Positions 24,088-31,809 of a stretch of DNA of 39,017 nt are shown here, piece after piece. The notes under the pieces were generated by a model. It saw only the letters and a list, made by a program, of their open reading frames with translations, was not told where the DNA came from and made no database searches. Source of the stretch: Actinomycetes bacterium (lineage in GTDB: Bacteria > Actinomycetota > Acidimicrobiia > Acidimicrobiales > Aldehydirespiratoraceae); contig JAJRXC010000012.1 in NCBI GenBank assembly GCA_024276495.1, positions 1 to 39,017 on the forward strand, in the 5' to 3' direction. The number at the start of each line of letters is the position of its first letter. The first letter of the stretch is position 1. A program made the translations under genes and the position numbers.

Positions 24088-24348
24088 CTATCGGGACTCG
24101 ACGGACGCGTCGGATCCGCCCGACACGGGCGGAAGGACCGCCACCTCGTCGTCGGCGCCGACCGCATGGTCGCGGTCGACCGCGTCGCCGTTGCACCACA
24201 CCGTCGCCGTCTCGAGAACTCCTTCGAAAACCGGCCCGTAGCGGGCCACGGCACCGTCGAGCACCTCGCCGACCGTGGCGCCGGGGAGCTCGTCGTCGCG
24301 GGTGCCGGCCGCCTCGCGGGCCGAGGCGAACAAGCGGATTCGAGCCAT
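24088..24348 (-). CDS. MoaD/ThiS-family sulfur-carrier protein with residues beyond the Gly-Gly
   Basis: This 86-residue ubiquitin-like protein starts MARIRLFASAREAAGTRDDELPG, a MoaD-like opening, and has ATVWCNGDAV and DDEVAVLPPVSGG near the end. MoaD carries a C-terminal Gly-Gly thiocarboxylate for molybdopterin synthesis. Here eight residues (SDASVESR) follow the Gly-Gly before the TAG. The carrier would therefore need trimming before activation, or the protein has another function. The ATG at 24348 is the natural start; the frame further upstream is a shadow. It is divergent from the phosphatase gene. No other molybdenum-cofactor gene is present. Confidence 0.8.
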   Translation of the reverse strand: MARIRLFASAREAAGTRDDELPGATVGEVLDGAVARYGPVFEGVLETATVWCNGDAVDRDHAVGADDEVAVLPPVSGGSDASVESR

Positions 24349-24405
24349 GACGACCACGGTACCGGCCCGCCGGCGGGCATCCCCGGCACTGTCGGCGCGC
24401 TTCGG

Positions 24406-24411
24406 TACCGT
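24406..24411 (+). promoter_or_regulatory. Putative -10 element of the histidine phosphatase gene
   Basis: TACCGT lies ten bases before the ATG at 24422, implying a leader of only a few bases. No strong ribosome-binding site is present in the gap. The 73-base divergent space to the MoaD-like gene holds little else. Confidence 0.4.
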
Positions 24412-24421
24412 CGCCCTGACC

Positions 24422-25015
24422 ATGTTGAACGTGCTCGTCGCCCGCCACGGGCAATCGGAGTGGAACGCGTTGGGGCGCTGGCAGGGCCAGGCGGACCCTC
24501 CCCTCTCCGCGCTCGGGCGAGCCCAGGCCGCGGGTGCGGCGGCCCGGTTGGGCACGTTCGACGCCGTGATCGCGAGCGACCTCGATCGGGCCCTCACCAC
24601 CGCGATGATCATCGCCGAGCACATCGGTGTCGGGCCGGTCCTCGTCGATCCGGCCTTTCGTGAGCGTCACGCCGGCGCCTTCGAGGGCCTCACCCGGGCG
24701 GAGATCGACGAGCGCTTCCCCGGCCACCTCGACGCCGGCATCTGGCCGGCGGGTTGGGAGCACGACGATGACGTCCACGACCGCGTCATCGAGGCGCTGG
24801 GCCGGGTCGTCGAACAGGTCCGTGCCGGGCAGGTGCTCGTGGTCTCCCACGGCGGGGTGATCTACAGCCTCGAGGGTCGGCTCGGTGCCCGCTACGACCG
24901 CATCGCCAACCTCGGCGGCCGCTGGTTCCACTACGACGGCACCACCTGGCGGTTGGGCGAGCGGGTCCAGCTGTCCCCCGACGACGTCACCATCGAGAAC
25001 CAGGACATCGTCTAG
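24422..25015 (+). CDS. Histidine phosphatase family protein (phosphoglycerate-mutase-like)
   Basis: This 197-residue member of the histidine phosphatase superfamily has the phosphate pocket ARHGQSEWN with H9 as the phosphohistidine, SDLDRALTTAMIIAEHIG, the acid in RERHAGAFEGLTRAEI, and VVSHGGVIYSL supplying the second His. It is shorter than glycolytic dPGM and more like broad phosphatases of the CobC/GpgP type. In actinomycetes similar enzymes remove phosphate from glucosyl-3-phosphoglycerate; the substrate here is not predictable. It is followed two bases later by the YgjP-like gene. Confidence 0.9.
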   Translation: MLNVLVARHGQSEWNALGRWQGQADPPLSALGRAQAAGAAARLGTFDAVIASDLDRALTTAMIIAEHIGVGPVLVDPAFRERHAGAFEGLTRAEIDERFPGHLDAGIWPAGWEHDDDVHDRVIEALGRVVEQVRAGQVLVVSHGGVIYSLEGRLGARYDRIANLGGRWFHYDGTTWRLGERVQLSPDDVTIENQDIV

Positions 25016-25017
25016 CC

Positions 25018-25560
25018 GTGATGTCGTCGCGCTATCCCGTCGAGGTCATCCGGAGCGAGCGGCGGGTGAAGACCGTCTCGGCCCGCATCGTCGACGGGGT
25101 GATCCGGGTGCGAATCCCCGCGTGGATGTCGGAGGCCGACGAACGCCGGTTCGTCGATCGCGTCGTCGCGCGGATCGAACAGGAGCGCCGCTCCCACGCG
25201 ATCGATCTCGACGCCCGCGCCGCCCAGCTCGCCCGGAAGTTCGATCTGCCCCGGCCCGAATCGATCCGCTGGTCCAAGACCCAACGCCAACGCTGGGGGT
25301 CCTGCTCGGTGCATCGGGGCGACATCCGGATCTCGGATCGTCTCGTCGACGTCCCACCGTGGGTTCTCGACCACGTCATCGTGCACGAGCTCGCCCATCT
25401 GGAGGTGCCCGACCACTCGCCGGCGTTCGACGCCCTGGTCAGCCGCAACCCGCTCGCCGAACGGGCCATCGGCTACCTGATGGCGGTCAACGACCGTCTC
25501 GATCGTCTCGAGCCGGTCGAGCCCGCCGGCGGCTACGACGAGCTCGACGCCGCCGGCTAG
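25018..25560 (+). CDS. YgjP-like (DUF45) zinc metallopeptidase
   Basis: This 180-residue protein has HELAH at 123-127 and H133 in DHSPAFDAL, giving three zinc ligands with catalytic E124. The preceding RWGSCSVHRGDIRISDRLVDVPPWVLDHVIVHE is diagnostic of the YgjP/SprT-like DUF45 family. These proteins are found in many bacteria beside restriction or repair genes, but the substrate is unknown. The GTG at 25018 sits two bases after the phosphatase stop; an ATG one codon later is equally possible. The two genes form an operon. It converges on the ABC1 kinase gene one base after its own stop. Confidence 0.88.
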   Translation: MMSSRYPVEVIRSERRVKTVSARIVDGVIRVRIPAWMSEADERRFVDRVVARIEQERRSHAIDLDARAAQLARKFDLPRPESIRWSKTQRQRWGSCSVHRGDIRISDRLVDVPPWVLDHVIVHELAHLEVPDHSPAFDALVSRNPLAERAIGYLMAVNDRLDRLEPVEPAGGYDELDAAG

Positions 25561-25561
25561 A

Positions 25562-27019
25562 TCAGACCGCGCCGGCGGCCCGGCGGGCCACCCAGGCCGC
25601 TTCCTCCTCGCCCAACGGGGTGCTCGGAGGCGCATCGGTCCACACCCACAACTCCTCGGAGATGGCCCGCCAGTTCGCGGTCGCGCCGAGCTGGCCGAGG
25701 ATCGAGAAGAGACCCAGGTTGATGCGCTGGATCAGGGCGAATGTGGGCGGCACGTTCGTGTGCTTCAAGATCGCGTGGGTCTTCGCGTCGAAGGTCTGAT
25801 AGAGCAGGCCGACGCTGTAGTCCGTGGTGACGGTCACCGGCTCGTCGTCGAGGATGAGCTCGTAGTACGAGGCGAACCAGTCGAAGATGTCCTGATCCTC
25901 GAAGGGCGCGCCCGGTCGAAGCACGTTGACCTCTTCGGCGGTGCGGCGAAACTCCGCCGGGTCACGATCGATCATCGCCCGGATCAGCGCCGCGAACTGC
26001 TCGACCTCCTGCTGCTCGAAGTGCTTCACCAGCCCGAAGTCCAAGAAGGCCACCCGTCCGTCGTCGGCCAGCAGATAGTTGCCGGGGTGCGGGTCGCCAT
26101 TGAAGACGTACTGCCGGTTGAGGCTGCGGAAGACGAACCGGTACAGGATCTCCGCGACCCGTTCCCGCTCGGCCCGGTCCGCCCGGTAGATCTCCTCGAA
26201 CGGCCGGCCGGGCACGAACTCGGTGGTCAACACGTTGGTCGTCGAGAGGTCCTCGTGAACGGCCGGGATCCAGACGTGGGGATGGCCGTCGTAGTAGTCG
26301 GCGAACAGGATCTGGTTCTTCGCCTCGTGGCGGTAGTCGAGCTCCTCGTTGATCCGGGCTCGGAGCTCCTCGACCAGTTCCTCGGGGTTGAGACCGGGGT
26401 AGACCATCCCGAGCAGCATGGCGAGGCGTTCGGTGTTGTCGAGGTCCGCCGCGATCGCCCGGGCGATTCCCGGGTACTGCACCTTCACCGCGACCTCGCG
26501 CCCGTCGAGCGTCACCGCCCGATGCACCTGTCCGATCGACGCCGCCGCGATCGGTTCGGCGTCGATGGCCGCGAACATCTCGTGAAGTGGGCGACCGAGC
26601 GACCGTTCGATCTCCGTCAACGCCAGGTCCGACGGCATCGGCGGCGCATCGGCGCGCAGGCCCGCCAGCGCCTCCCGCATCGGCTCCGGCATGCCCTCGT
26701 CGAGATAGCTGGCCATCTGGCCCAGCTTCATCAACGCCCCTTTCATCTCGCCGAGCGCACCGACCACGTCCTCGGCCTCCCGCCGCTCGAGATCGGCCTG
26801 GAGTCGACGCCGGGTCTCGTCCGACGCGAGCCGGGAACGCGCCCTGGTGAAGCCGCGGTCCGCGGCGCGGCGGGCGAGCAGTCGGGCCATCTCGGTGCGA
26901 CGTTGTGCGGTGCTCAACGCCTCGATCGGGGAACCCGACGGGGGCTGCGACCAGCGGCGCACCCACACGGCCGCCGCGACCACGCCCAGGACCGCACCGA
27001 CCCGGGTAGAGCGGCGCAT
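25562..27019 (-). CDS. ABC1/UbiB-family atypical kinase
   Basis: This 485-residue protein has an N-terminal membrane-like segment (about 7-21). ABC1 signatures follow: KGALMKLGQMASYLDEG (KxGQ motif), AAASIGQVHRA, the lysine-bearing strand VAVKVQYPGI, EELDYRHEAKNQ, NGDPHPGNYLL (catalytic loop) and VAFLDFGLVKHF (metal-binding DFG). UbiB-type proteins are ATPases/kinases needed for isoprenoid quinone synthesis or transport in other bacteria. The actinomycete role is unknown and might involve menaquinone or lipid handling. The ATG at 27019 lies one base after the stop of a small acidic gene, so both are co-translated. Length is normal. Confidence 0.93.
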   Translation of the reverse strand: MRRSTRVGAVLGVVAAAVWVRRWSQPPSGSPIEALSTAQRRTEMARLLARRAADRGFTRARSRLASDETRRRLQADLERREAEDVVGALGEMKGALMKLGQMASYLDEGMPEPMREALAGLRADAPPMPSDLALTEIERSLGRPLHEMFAAIDAEPIAAASIGQVHRAVTLDGREVAVKVQYPGIARAIAADLDNTERLAMLLGMVYPGLNPEELVEELRARINEELDYRHEAKNQILFADYYDGHPHVWIPAVHEDLSTTNVLTTEFVPGRPFEEIYRADRAERERVAEILYRFVFRSLNRQYVFNGDPHPGNYLLADDGRVAFLDFGLVKHFEQQEVEQFAALIRAMIDRDPAEFRRTAEEVNVLRPGAPFEDQDIFDWFASYYELILDDEPVTVTTDYSVGLLYQTFDAKTHAILKHTNVPPTFALIQRINLGLFSILGQLGATANWRAISEELWVWTDAPPSTPLGEEEAAWVARRAAGAV

Positions 27020-27020
27020 C

Positions 27021-27209
27021 TCAGGCCGGGTCGGGGTCGGCGGACTCGTCCTCCGGTTCGACCGCCAGCTTCTCCACCAGGGTCTCCGCCGTGTCCAGAT
27101 CACCGGCATCGAGCGCCTCGAGCGCCGCGGCGACGGTGTCGAGGTCGTGCTCCACCGCGCCGCCGTCGGCGTCGATCGGCTGGGGTTCGGAGGCGGGCGT
27201 CTCGGGCAT
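27021..27209 (-). CDS. Small acidic protein upstream of the ABC1 kinase gene
   Basis: This 62-residue protein is rich in Asp, Glu, Ala and Pro, with a central helix (AVEHDLDTVAAALEALDAGDLDTAETLVEKLAVE) that looks like a single TPR-like helical hairpin. No catalytic residues, membrane segment or recognised family are visible. It ends one base before the ABC1 gene start, so the two share an mRNA. The ATG at 27209 is the only good start. It could be a binding partner of the kinase; that is inferred from position only. Confidence 0.65.
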   Translation of the reverse strand: MPETPASEPQPIDADGGAVEHDLDTVAAALEALDAGDLDTAETLVEKLAVEPEDESADPDPA

Positions 27210-27308
27210 CGCCGTGAGGGTAGTCAGCCGAGCCCGGTTCGCACCGGTCGCCCGAGCGGAACCGGCCCCGTTTCGCCGTGGACCCCGCCGCCGGTGCAGG
27301 CTGACCCG

Positions 27309-29101
27309 ATGACGTCACGTCACCCCCACGCCGGGCTGCCGTTCGACAGCGACGAGCAGATCGCCGCCGCGCTCGAGGAGGTGAGCATCCCCACGTTGCC
27401 CTGCACGATGGTCCACGTCACCGGTGACCCGTCGTGGGTTCGGGGAGACCTGCGGCCGGCCGGCCTGTTCCTCAACGAGTACCAGGGCTTCATGGACGAG
27501 GAGTCCAAGGCGGAGGTCCGACGCCGCGCCCTCCCCGCGATCATCGCCTACCGCGACGGGGGATGTGTGCCCCCCGACCCCTGGCCCGACGCCGAGCTGC
27601 TGCACGAGATGATGAACTTCGTGGGCGGCGCGGAGATTCCCGACGATGTCGTGCCGATGATGCTCGACGAGATGGGTCTCGCCACGACCGACGTGAACCG
27701 TGTCGATTGGGCCGACCGGATCCCGGCCCCCGCCCGGGCACAGTTTCCGGTCGTGGTCATCGGCTGTGGGGAGTCGGGCCTTCTCGCCGGGATCCGGCTG
27801 AAGGAGGCCGGCATTCCGTTCACGATCATCGACAGGTTCGGGGGGCCGGGCGGCACGTGGTGGGCGAACCGGTACCCGGGGGCCCGCGTCGATGTCGGCA
27901 GCCACTTCTTACTGCTACTCGTTCGAGCCGTCGGACCACTGGACCGAGTACTTCTCGCGACAACCCGAGCTCCAGCGCTACTTCCGGATCGTGATGGACC
28001 GCCACGACATCGGGCCCCACTGCCGCTTCGACACCGAGGAGCTCGGCGCGACGTTCGACGCGCCCACCGGCACCTGGTCGGTCCGGGTCCGCGGCCGGGA
28101 CGGGGCCGAGGAGACGATCGACGCCCGCGTGCTGATCAGCGCGGTGGGGTCGCTCAACCGGGCGAAGATGCCCGACATCACCGGCATCGACGACTTCGAG
28201 GGCCCGTCGTTTCATTCGTCGCGATGGGATCACTCGGTCGACATCACCGGCAGCCGGTTCGCGCCCGTCGGTGCCGGCGCCAGCGGGTTCCAGATCGCGC
28301 CGACCATTGCCGGAATCGTCGACCATCTCACGATCTTCCAGCGGACCGCCCAGTGGATGTTTCCGAATCCGAACTACCACGAGCGGGTGCCCGAGGGGCA
28401 GAAGTGGGCGATCCGCCACCTGCCCTTTTTCGGTCGCTGGTTCCGTTTCCTGCAGTTCTGGCCCGGCTCGGGCGGTGATCTCGCCGGGTCCCGAATCGAT
28501 CCGGACTTCGACGATCGAGACGGCCTCGCGGTGAGCGAACGCAACCTCGCGACCCGCGGGTTCTTCGAGGGCTGGCTCCGGGAGCAGCTGGCCGACTCGC
28601 CCGAGCTGCTGGACAAGGTCATCCCGCGCTACCCCGCAACCGGCAAGCGCACGCTCCAGGACAACGGGTAGTGGCTCCGCTGCCTGCGACGCGACGATGT
28701 CGACCTGGTCGGCGTCGGGATCGAACGCATCGAGGCCAACGGGGTCCGTACCGACGACGGCGTGCTGCACGAGGCCGATGTGATCTGCTACGCCACCGGG
28801 TTCCACCACAACCGCTACCTGTGGCCGATGGACATCCGCGGCCGAGACGGTGTCTCTCTCACCCGGCACTGGGGTGACGAGCCGACCGCCTACCTCGGGA
28901 TCACCGTGCCCGGGTTCCCCAACTTGTTACGAGCGCCGGCGAAAGGCCGAGATCGACCAGATGGTGTGGTCGCACTGGTCGATTCGCCACTCCCATTTCA
29001 AGAACGGCAACGGTGAGATCTTCACGCTCTCTCCGTGGCCGATCCACAACTACCAACAGTGGACGAAGCGGCCCGACCCGCAGGACTACGTGTTCACGTG
29101 A
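27309..29101 (+). pseudogene. Decayed Baeyer-Villiger / FMO-type flavin monooxygenase
   Basis: The remains match a type I Baeyer-Villiger monooxygenase with the long N-terminal extension of hydroxyacetophenone monooxygenase-like enzymes. FAD fold VVVIGCGESGLLAG and GGTWWANRYPGARVDVGSHF are in the first frame. An extra T near 27906-27910 shifts the frame, since YCYSFEPSDHW should follow GSHF. The second frame carries the family fingerprint FEGPSFHSSRW and the NADP fold PVGAGASGFQIA. A TAG at 28669-28671 interrupts DNG-WLRCL. After VPGFPNL (about 28925) the frame changes again with about 50 expected residues missing, and the C-terminus FKNGNG...PDPQDYVFT resumes in the third frame to the TGA at 29101. 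Three independent lesions make it inactive as a single enzyme. Confidence 0.9.
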
Positions 29102-30498
29102 GCCTGACGCGTCGTCGCGCTGCCGGACGGGTAGGCGACCGCCATCACGATCGCCGATCCGAGGAAGCAGGCGACGACCCAGGTGTAGCCGGCTCGGAAC
29201 CCGGCCAGATCGAGATCGGCGACGAGGGTCAGCACCACGGAGATGCCGATCGCGTAGCCGATCTGTTGCACCGTTCGGGTCGTGGCGTTCGCGCTGGCGA
29301 ACTGGCGGGGATCGATCTCCGACATCGCGGCGCTCTGCAGACCGGCGATCGTCGCGCCCACGCCCAAGCCGAGCAGCAGAGTCGCCGGTAAGAACACGAC
29401 GACGAACTGCTGTTCCTCCGTCAGGAGCACCAGCAACCAGAGATAGGCGGCCGCCGCCGCGACCGCGCCCGCGGAGACGACCCAGCGATGGCCGATCCGA
29501 TCGGCCAGCCCGCCGAACAGCGTCGATGTCGCGGCGCCGACGATCGGTCCCGGCGTCATCGCGAAACCGGTCGCCAGCACGCTCATGCCCCAGAGCCGCT
29601 GCAACATGAAGCTTTGGAGCAGGAATCCCGCGGTGAAGGCGAGCGCGTAGACCCACACGGCCGCGATCGCGGCGGAGAACGACCGTTGGGCGAAGAGGCT
29701 CAGGTCCAACAGGGGCGAGCGATGGTGGGCCGAACGCCACACGACGAACGGGATGAGCGCCACGCCGACGACGATCGGCAGGAGGACCGATGCCTCGACC
29801 CAGCCTGCGCTCTCCGAACGGACGATTCCCCACATGACCAGCGCGACACCGATCACGCCGACCGGCACGCCGATGAGGTCGATCGCGCCGGTGGTCTCCT
29901 CGCCCCGACTCTCGGGGACGAGGCGGCGGGCAGCCGCGACGACGATGACCCCGAGCGGCACGTTGATGAGGAAGATCACGCGCCAGCCGGACGCTTCGAT
30001 GAGCACGGCCCCGAGCGACGGCCCGAACGCGGCCCCGAGGGCTCCCATCGCCCCCCACAGGCCGATCGCGGTGCCGCGCCGGGCCAGGGGAAACTGGGGG
30101 AGCACCATCGCGAGCGACGCCGGCGTCAACAAGGCGCCACCCATCGCCTGGATCACGCGGGCGCCGATGAGGAACTCGACGTTCGGGGCGAGCCCCGACA
30201 GGGCCGAGCCGGCGAGAAACCCCCACAGGCCGAGGGTGAACATCGCGCGCCGTCCCCGCCGGTCGGCCAGACGACCGGCGAGCAGCAGCAACGACGCCAG
30301 CGAGATGTTGTAACCGGAGATGACCCACGACAGCTGCGCGGTGCTCGCGTCGAACTCGGTGGCGATCGACGGAAGCGCGATGTTGACGACCGACACGTCG
30401 ACAACGACCAGGAACGCCGCCGCGGTGGCAACACCGAGCGCCAACCAGGCCTCGCGGGAGATCTCATCGGTGACGACGGGATCCGGGGAGTTGCTCAT
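29086..30498 (-). CDS. MFS drug exporter, DHA2 (EmrB/QacA) type
   Basis: This 470-residue protein has about 14 membrane helices. The first holds AAFLVVVDVSVVNIALPSIA, the helix-1 signature of DHA2 transporters. GRLADRRGRRAMFTLGL is the MFS motif A loop, and WGAMGALGAAFGPSLGAVL matches the antiporter motif C. It probably exports a hydrophobic compound using the proton gradient; substrate unknown. The ATG at 30498 is natural. The last 16 bases overlap the end of the monooxygenase pseudogene on the other strand. The DegT-family gene ends 22 bases upstream on the same strand. Confidence 0.92.
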   Translation of the reverse strand: MSNSPDPVVTDEISREAWLALGVATAAAFLVVVDVSVVNIALPSIATEFDASTAQLSWVISGYNISLASLLLLAGRLADRRGRRAMFTLGLWGFLAGSALSGLAPNVEFLIGARVIQAMGGALLTPASLAMVLPQFPLARRGTAIGLWGAMGALGAAFGPSLGAVLIEASGWRVIFLINVPLGVIVVAAARRLVPESRGEETTGAIDLIGVPVGVIGVALVMWGIVRSESAGWVEASVLLPIVVGVALIPFVVWRSAHHRSPLLDLSLFAQRSFSAAIAAVWVYALAFTAGFLLQSFMLQRLWGMSVLATGFAMTPGPIVGAATSTLFGGLADRIGHRWVVSAGAVAAAAAYLWLLVLLTEEQQFVVVFLPATLLLGLGVGATIAGLQSAAMSEIDPRQFASANATTRTVQQIGYAIGISVVLTLVADLDLAGFRAGYTWVVACFLGSAIVMAVAYPSGSATTRQAHVNT

Positions 30499-30519
30499 GT
30501 CGGCCCCGACGGTAACCCA

Positions 30520-31725
30520 TCAACGAGCGGTGAAGAACTCCTCGATCGTGTCGCCGATGTAGGCCACGGCGTCGTCGTCGATGCCGTGGTTGCACGGAAG
30601 GATCAGTCCTTGTTCCATGACCCGGTCCGCGTTGGCGAGCCCTCCCTCGGCGACGCGGTGGGCGATGTCGCGAAACGCCGGCTGACGGGTCACGTTGCCG
30701 GTCCACACCATCCGGGTGTCGACGCCGTTCGTCTCCATGTGGTGCTGGAAGTCGGCGCGCGAGATTCCCGACTCAGGTCGGATCATCAGCGGGAACATGT
30801 GCCATCCGGTCTTCACGCCGGGCGTCACCCGCGGCAGGCCGAACACGTCGGATCGAGTCTCGAGGCGGGCCGCGAGCAGATCGAAGTTGCGGGTGCGCCG
30901 GGCCAGGTTCTCGGCCAGCTTTCCCATCTGGACGACACCGAAGGCCGCCGAGATCTCCGACGGTTCGAAGTTCCAGCCGACCTCGTCGAAGATGAACAGG
31001 TCGTCGTATTCGAGTCCGTCGACGTCGGAGAAGAACCGACGATCATCGGACTTCTTGGTCCCCCAGAGCTTCGGTTCGCTTCGTCGACCCCAGCGGCGCA
31101 ACGTGAGGCAGCGGTCGATGAGCTCGTCGTCGTCGAGGCAGATCATGCCTCCGGTGCCGGCCGCGGTGATGATGTGTGACAACGCGAAGCTGGTGAGCGA
31201 CATGTGCGCTCGGGCACCGGTGGGGGTGCCGTGCAGCGTGGCACCGAGACAGTCGCAGGAGTCCTCGATCACGACAAGTCCGTGGCGATCGGCGATCTCA
31301 CGGATGCGGTCCCAATCGGGACAGTTGCCGATCAGGTTGGGGGCCAGGATCGCGATCGTTCGATCCGAGATCGCCCCTTCGATCTGTTCGACATCGATCT
31401 GGTAGGTGTCGTCGGTGACATCCACGAAGACGGGATGCACACCGGCGCGAACCATGGGCGCGATGTCGGTGGAGAAGGTCACCGCGGAAGTGATGATCTC
31501 GTCGCCGGGCCGAGGGTCGAGCAGCTCCACCGCGAGATAGAGCGCCGACGAACCCGAGTTCACCATGATTCCCCGCCGTTTGGCGAAGGTCGCGGCGACG
31601 AGTCGTTCCATCTGCGCCACGTTGGGGCCGATGCGCAACGCGGTCGCCGGCCCGCGCAGCACCGCGAGCACGGCTTCGATCTCCTCTTCTCCGTGCACGC
31701 TTCCCGCGTAGTCGATGCGTCTCAT
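30520..31725 (-). CDS. DegT/DnrJ/EryC1-family enzyme with His replacing the PLP lysine (ColD/E1-like)
   Basis: This 401-residue aspartate-aminotransferase-fold protein shows NSGSSALYLAVE (PLP phosphate), EITSAVTFSTD, EDSCDCLGA (acid binding the pyridine nitrogen) and SFALSHIITAAGTGG. In normal sugar aminotransferases the last motif carries Lys where H184 stands here. His at this position is known from the sugar 3-dehydrases ColD and E1 (AscC/DdhC/RfbH). The cysteine-rich segment that binds [2Fe-2S] in E1 is absent after RRWGRR, favouring a ColD-like radical-free 3-dehydratase. The ATG at 31725 is eight bases after a TACGTT box. No other nucleotide-sugar genes are adjacent, so the substrate is unknown. 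Confidence 0.85.
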   Translation of the reverse strand: MRRIDYAGSVHGEEEIEAVLAVLRGPATALRIGPNVAQMERLVAATFAKRRGIMVNSGSSALYLAVELLDPRPGDEIITSAVTFSTDIAPMVRAGVHPVFVDVTDDTYQIDVEQIEGAISDRTIAILAPNLIGNCPDWDRIREIADRHGLVVIEDSCDCLGATLHGTPTGARAHMSLTSFALSHIITAAGTGGMICLDDDELIDRCLTLRRWGRRSEPKLWGTKKSDDRRFFSDVDGLEYDDLFIFDEVGWNFEPSEISAAFGVVQMGKLAENLARRTRNFDLLAARLETRSDVFGLPRVTPGVKTGWHMFPLMIRPESGISRADFQHHMETNGVDTRMVWTGNVTRQPAFRDIAHRVAEGGLANADRVMEQGLILPCNHGIDDDAVAYIGDTIEEFFTAR

Positions 31726-31733
31726 GGAGCCGC

Positions 31734-31739
31734 AACGTA
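31734..31739 (-). promoter_or_regulatory. Putative -10 element of the DegT-family gene
   Basis: TACGTT on the minus strand ends eight bases before the ATG at 31725, consistent with a leader of only one or two bases. The promoter is back-to-back with that of the CocE-like gene in an 84-base divergent spacer. Confidence 0.45.
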
Positions 31740-31772
31740 GCGCCTCGACCGGGCGGGGCCCGGAGATGCCGT

Positions 31773-31803
31773 TTGCCGTCGTCCCCGATCCGCGTCGTAG
31801 GGT
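31773..31803 (+). promoter_or_regulatory. Putative leaderless promoter of the CocE-like lipoprotein gene
   Basis: TAGGGT (31798-31803) is followed by exactly six bases (CTGCGA) and the ATG at 31810. TTGCCG (31773-31778) is a possible -35 with a 19-base spacer. There is no ribosome-binding site between the -10 and the ATG, which supports leaderless initiation. Confidence 0.5.
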
Positions 31804-31809
31804 CTGCGA

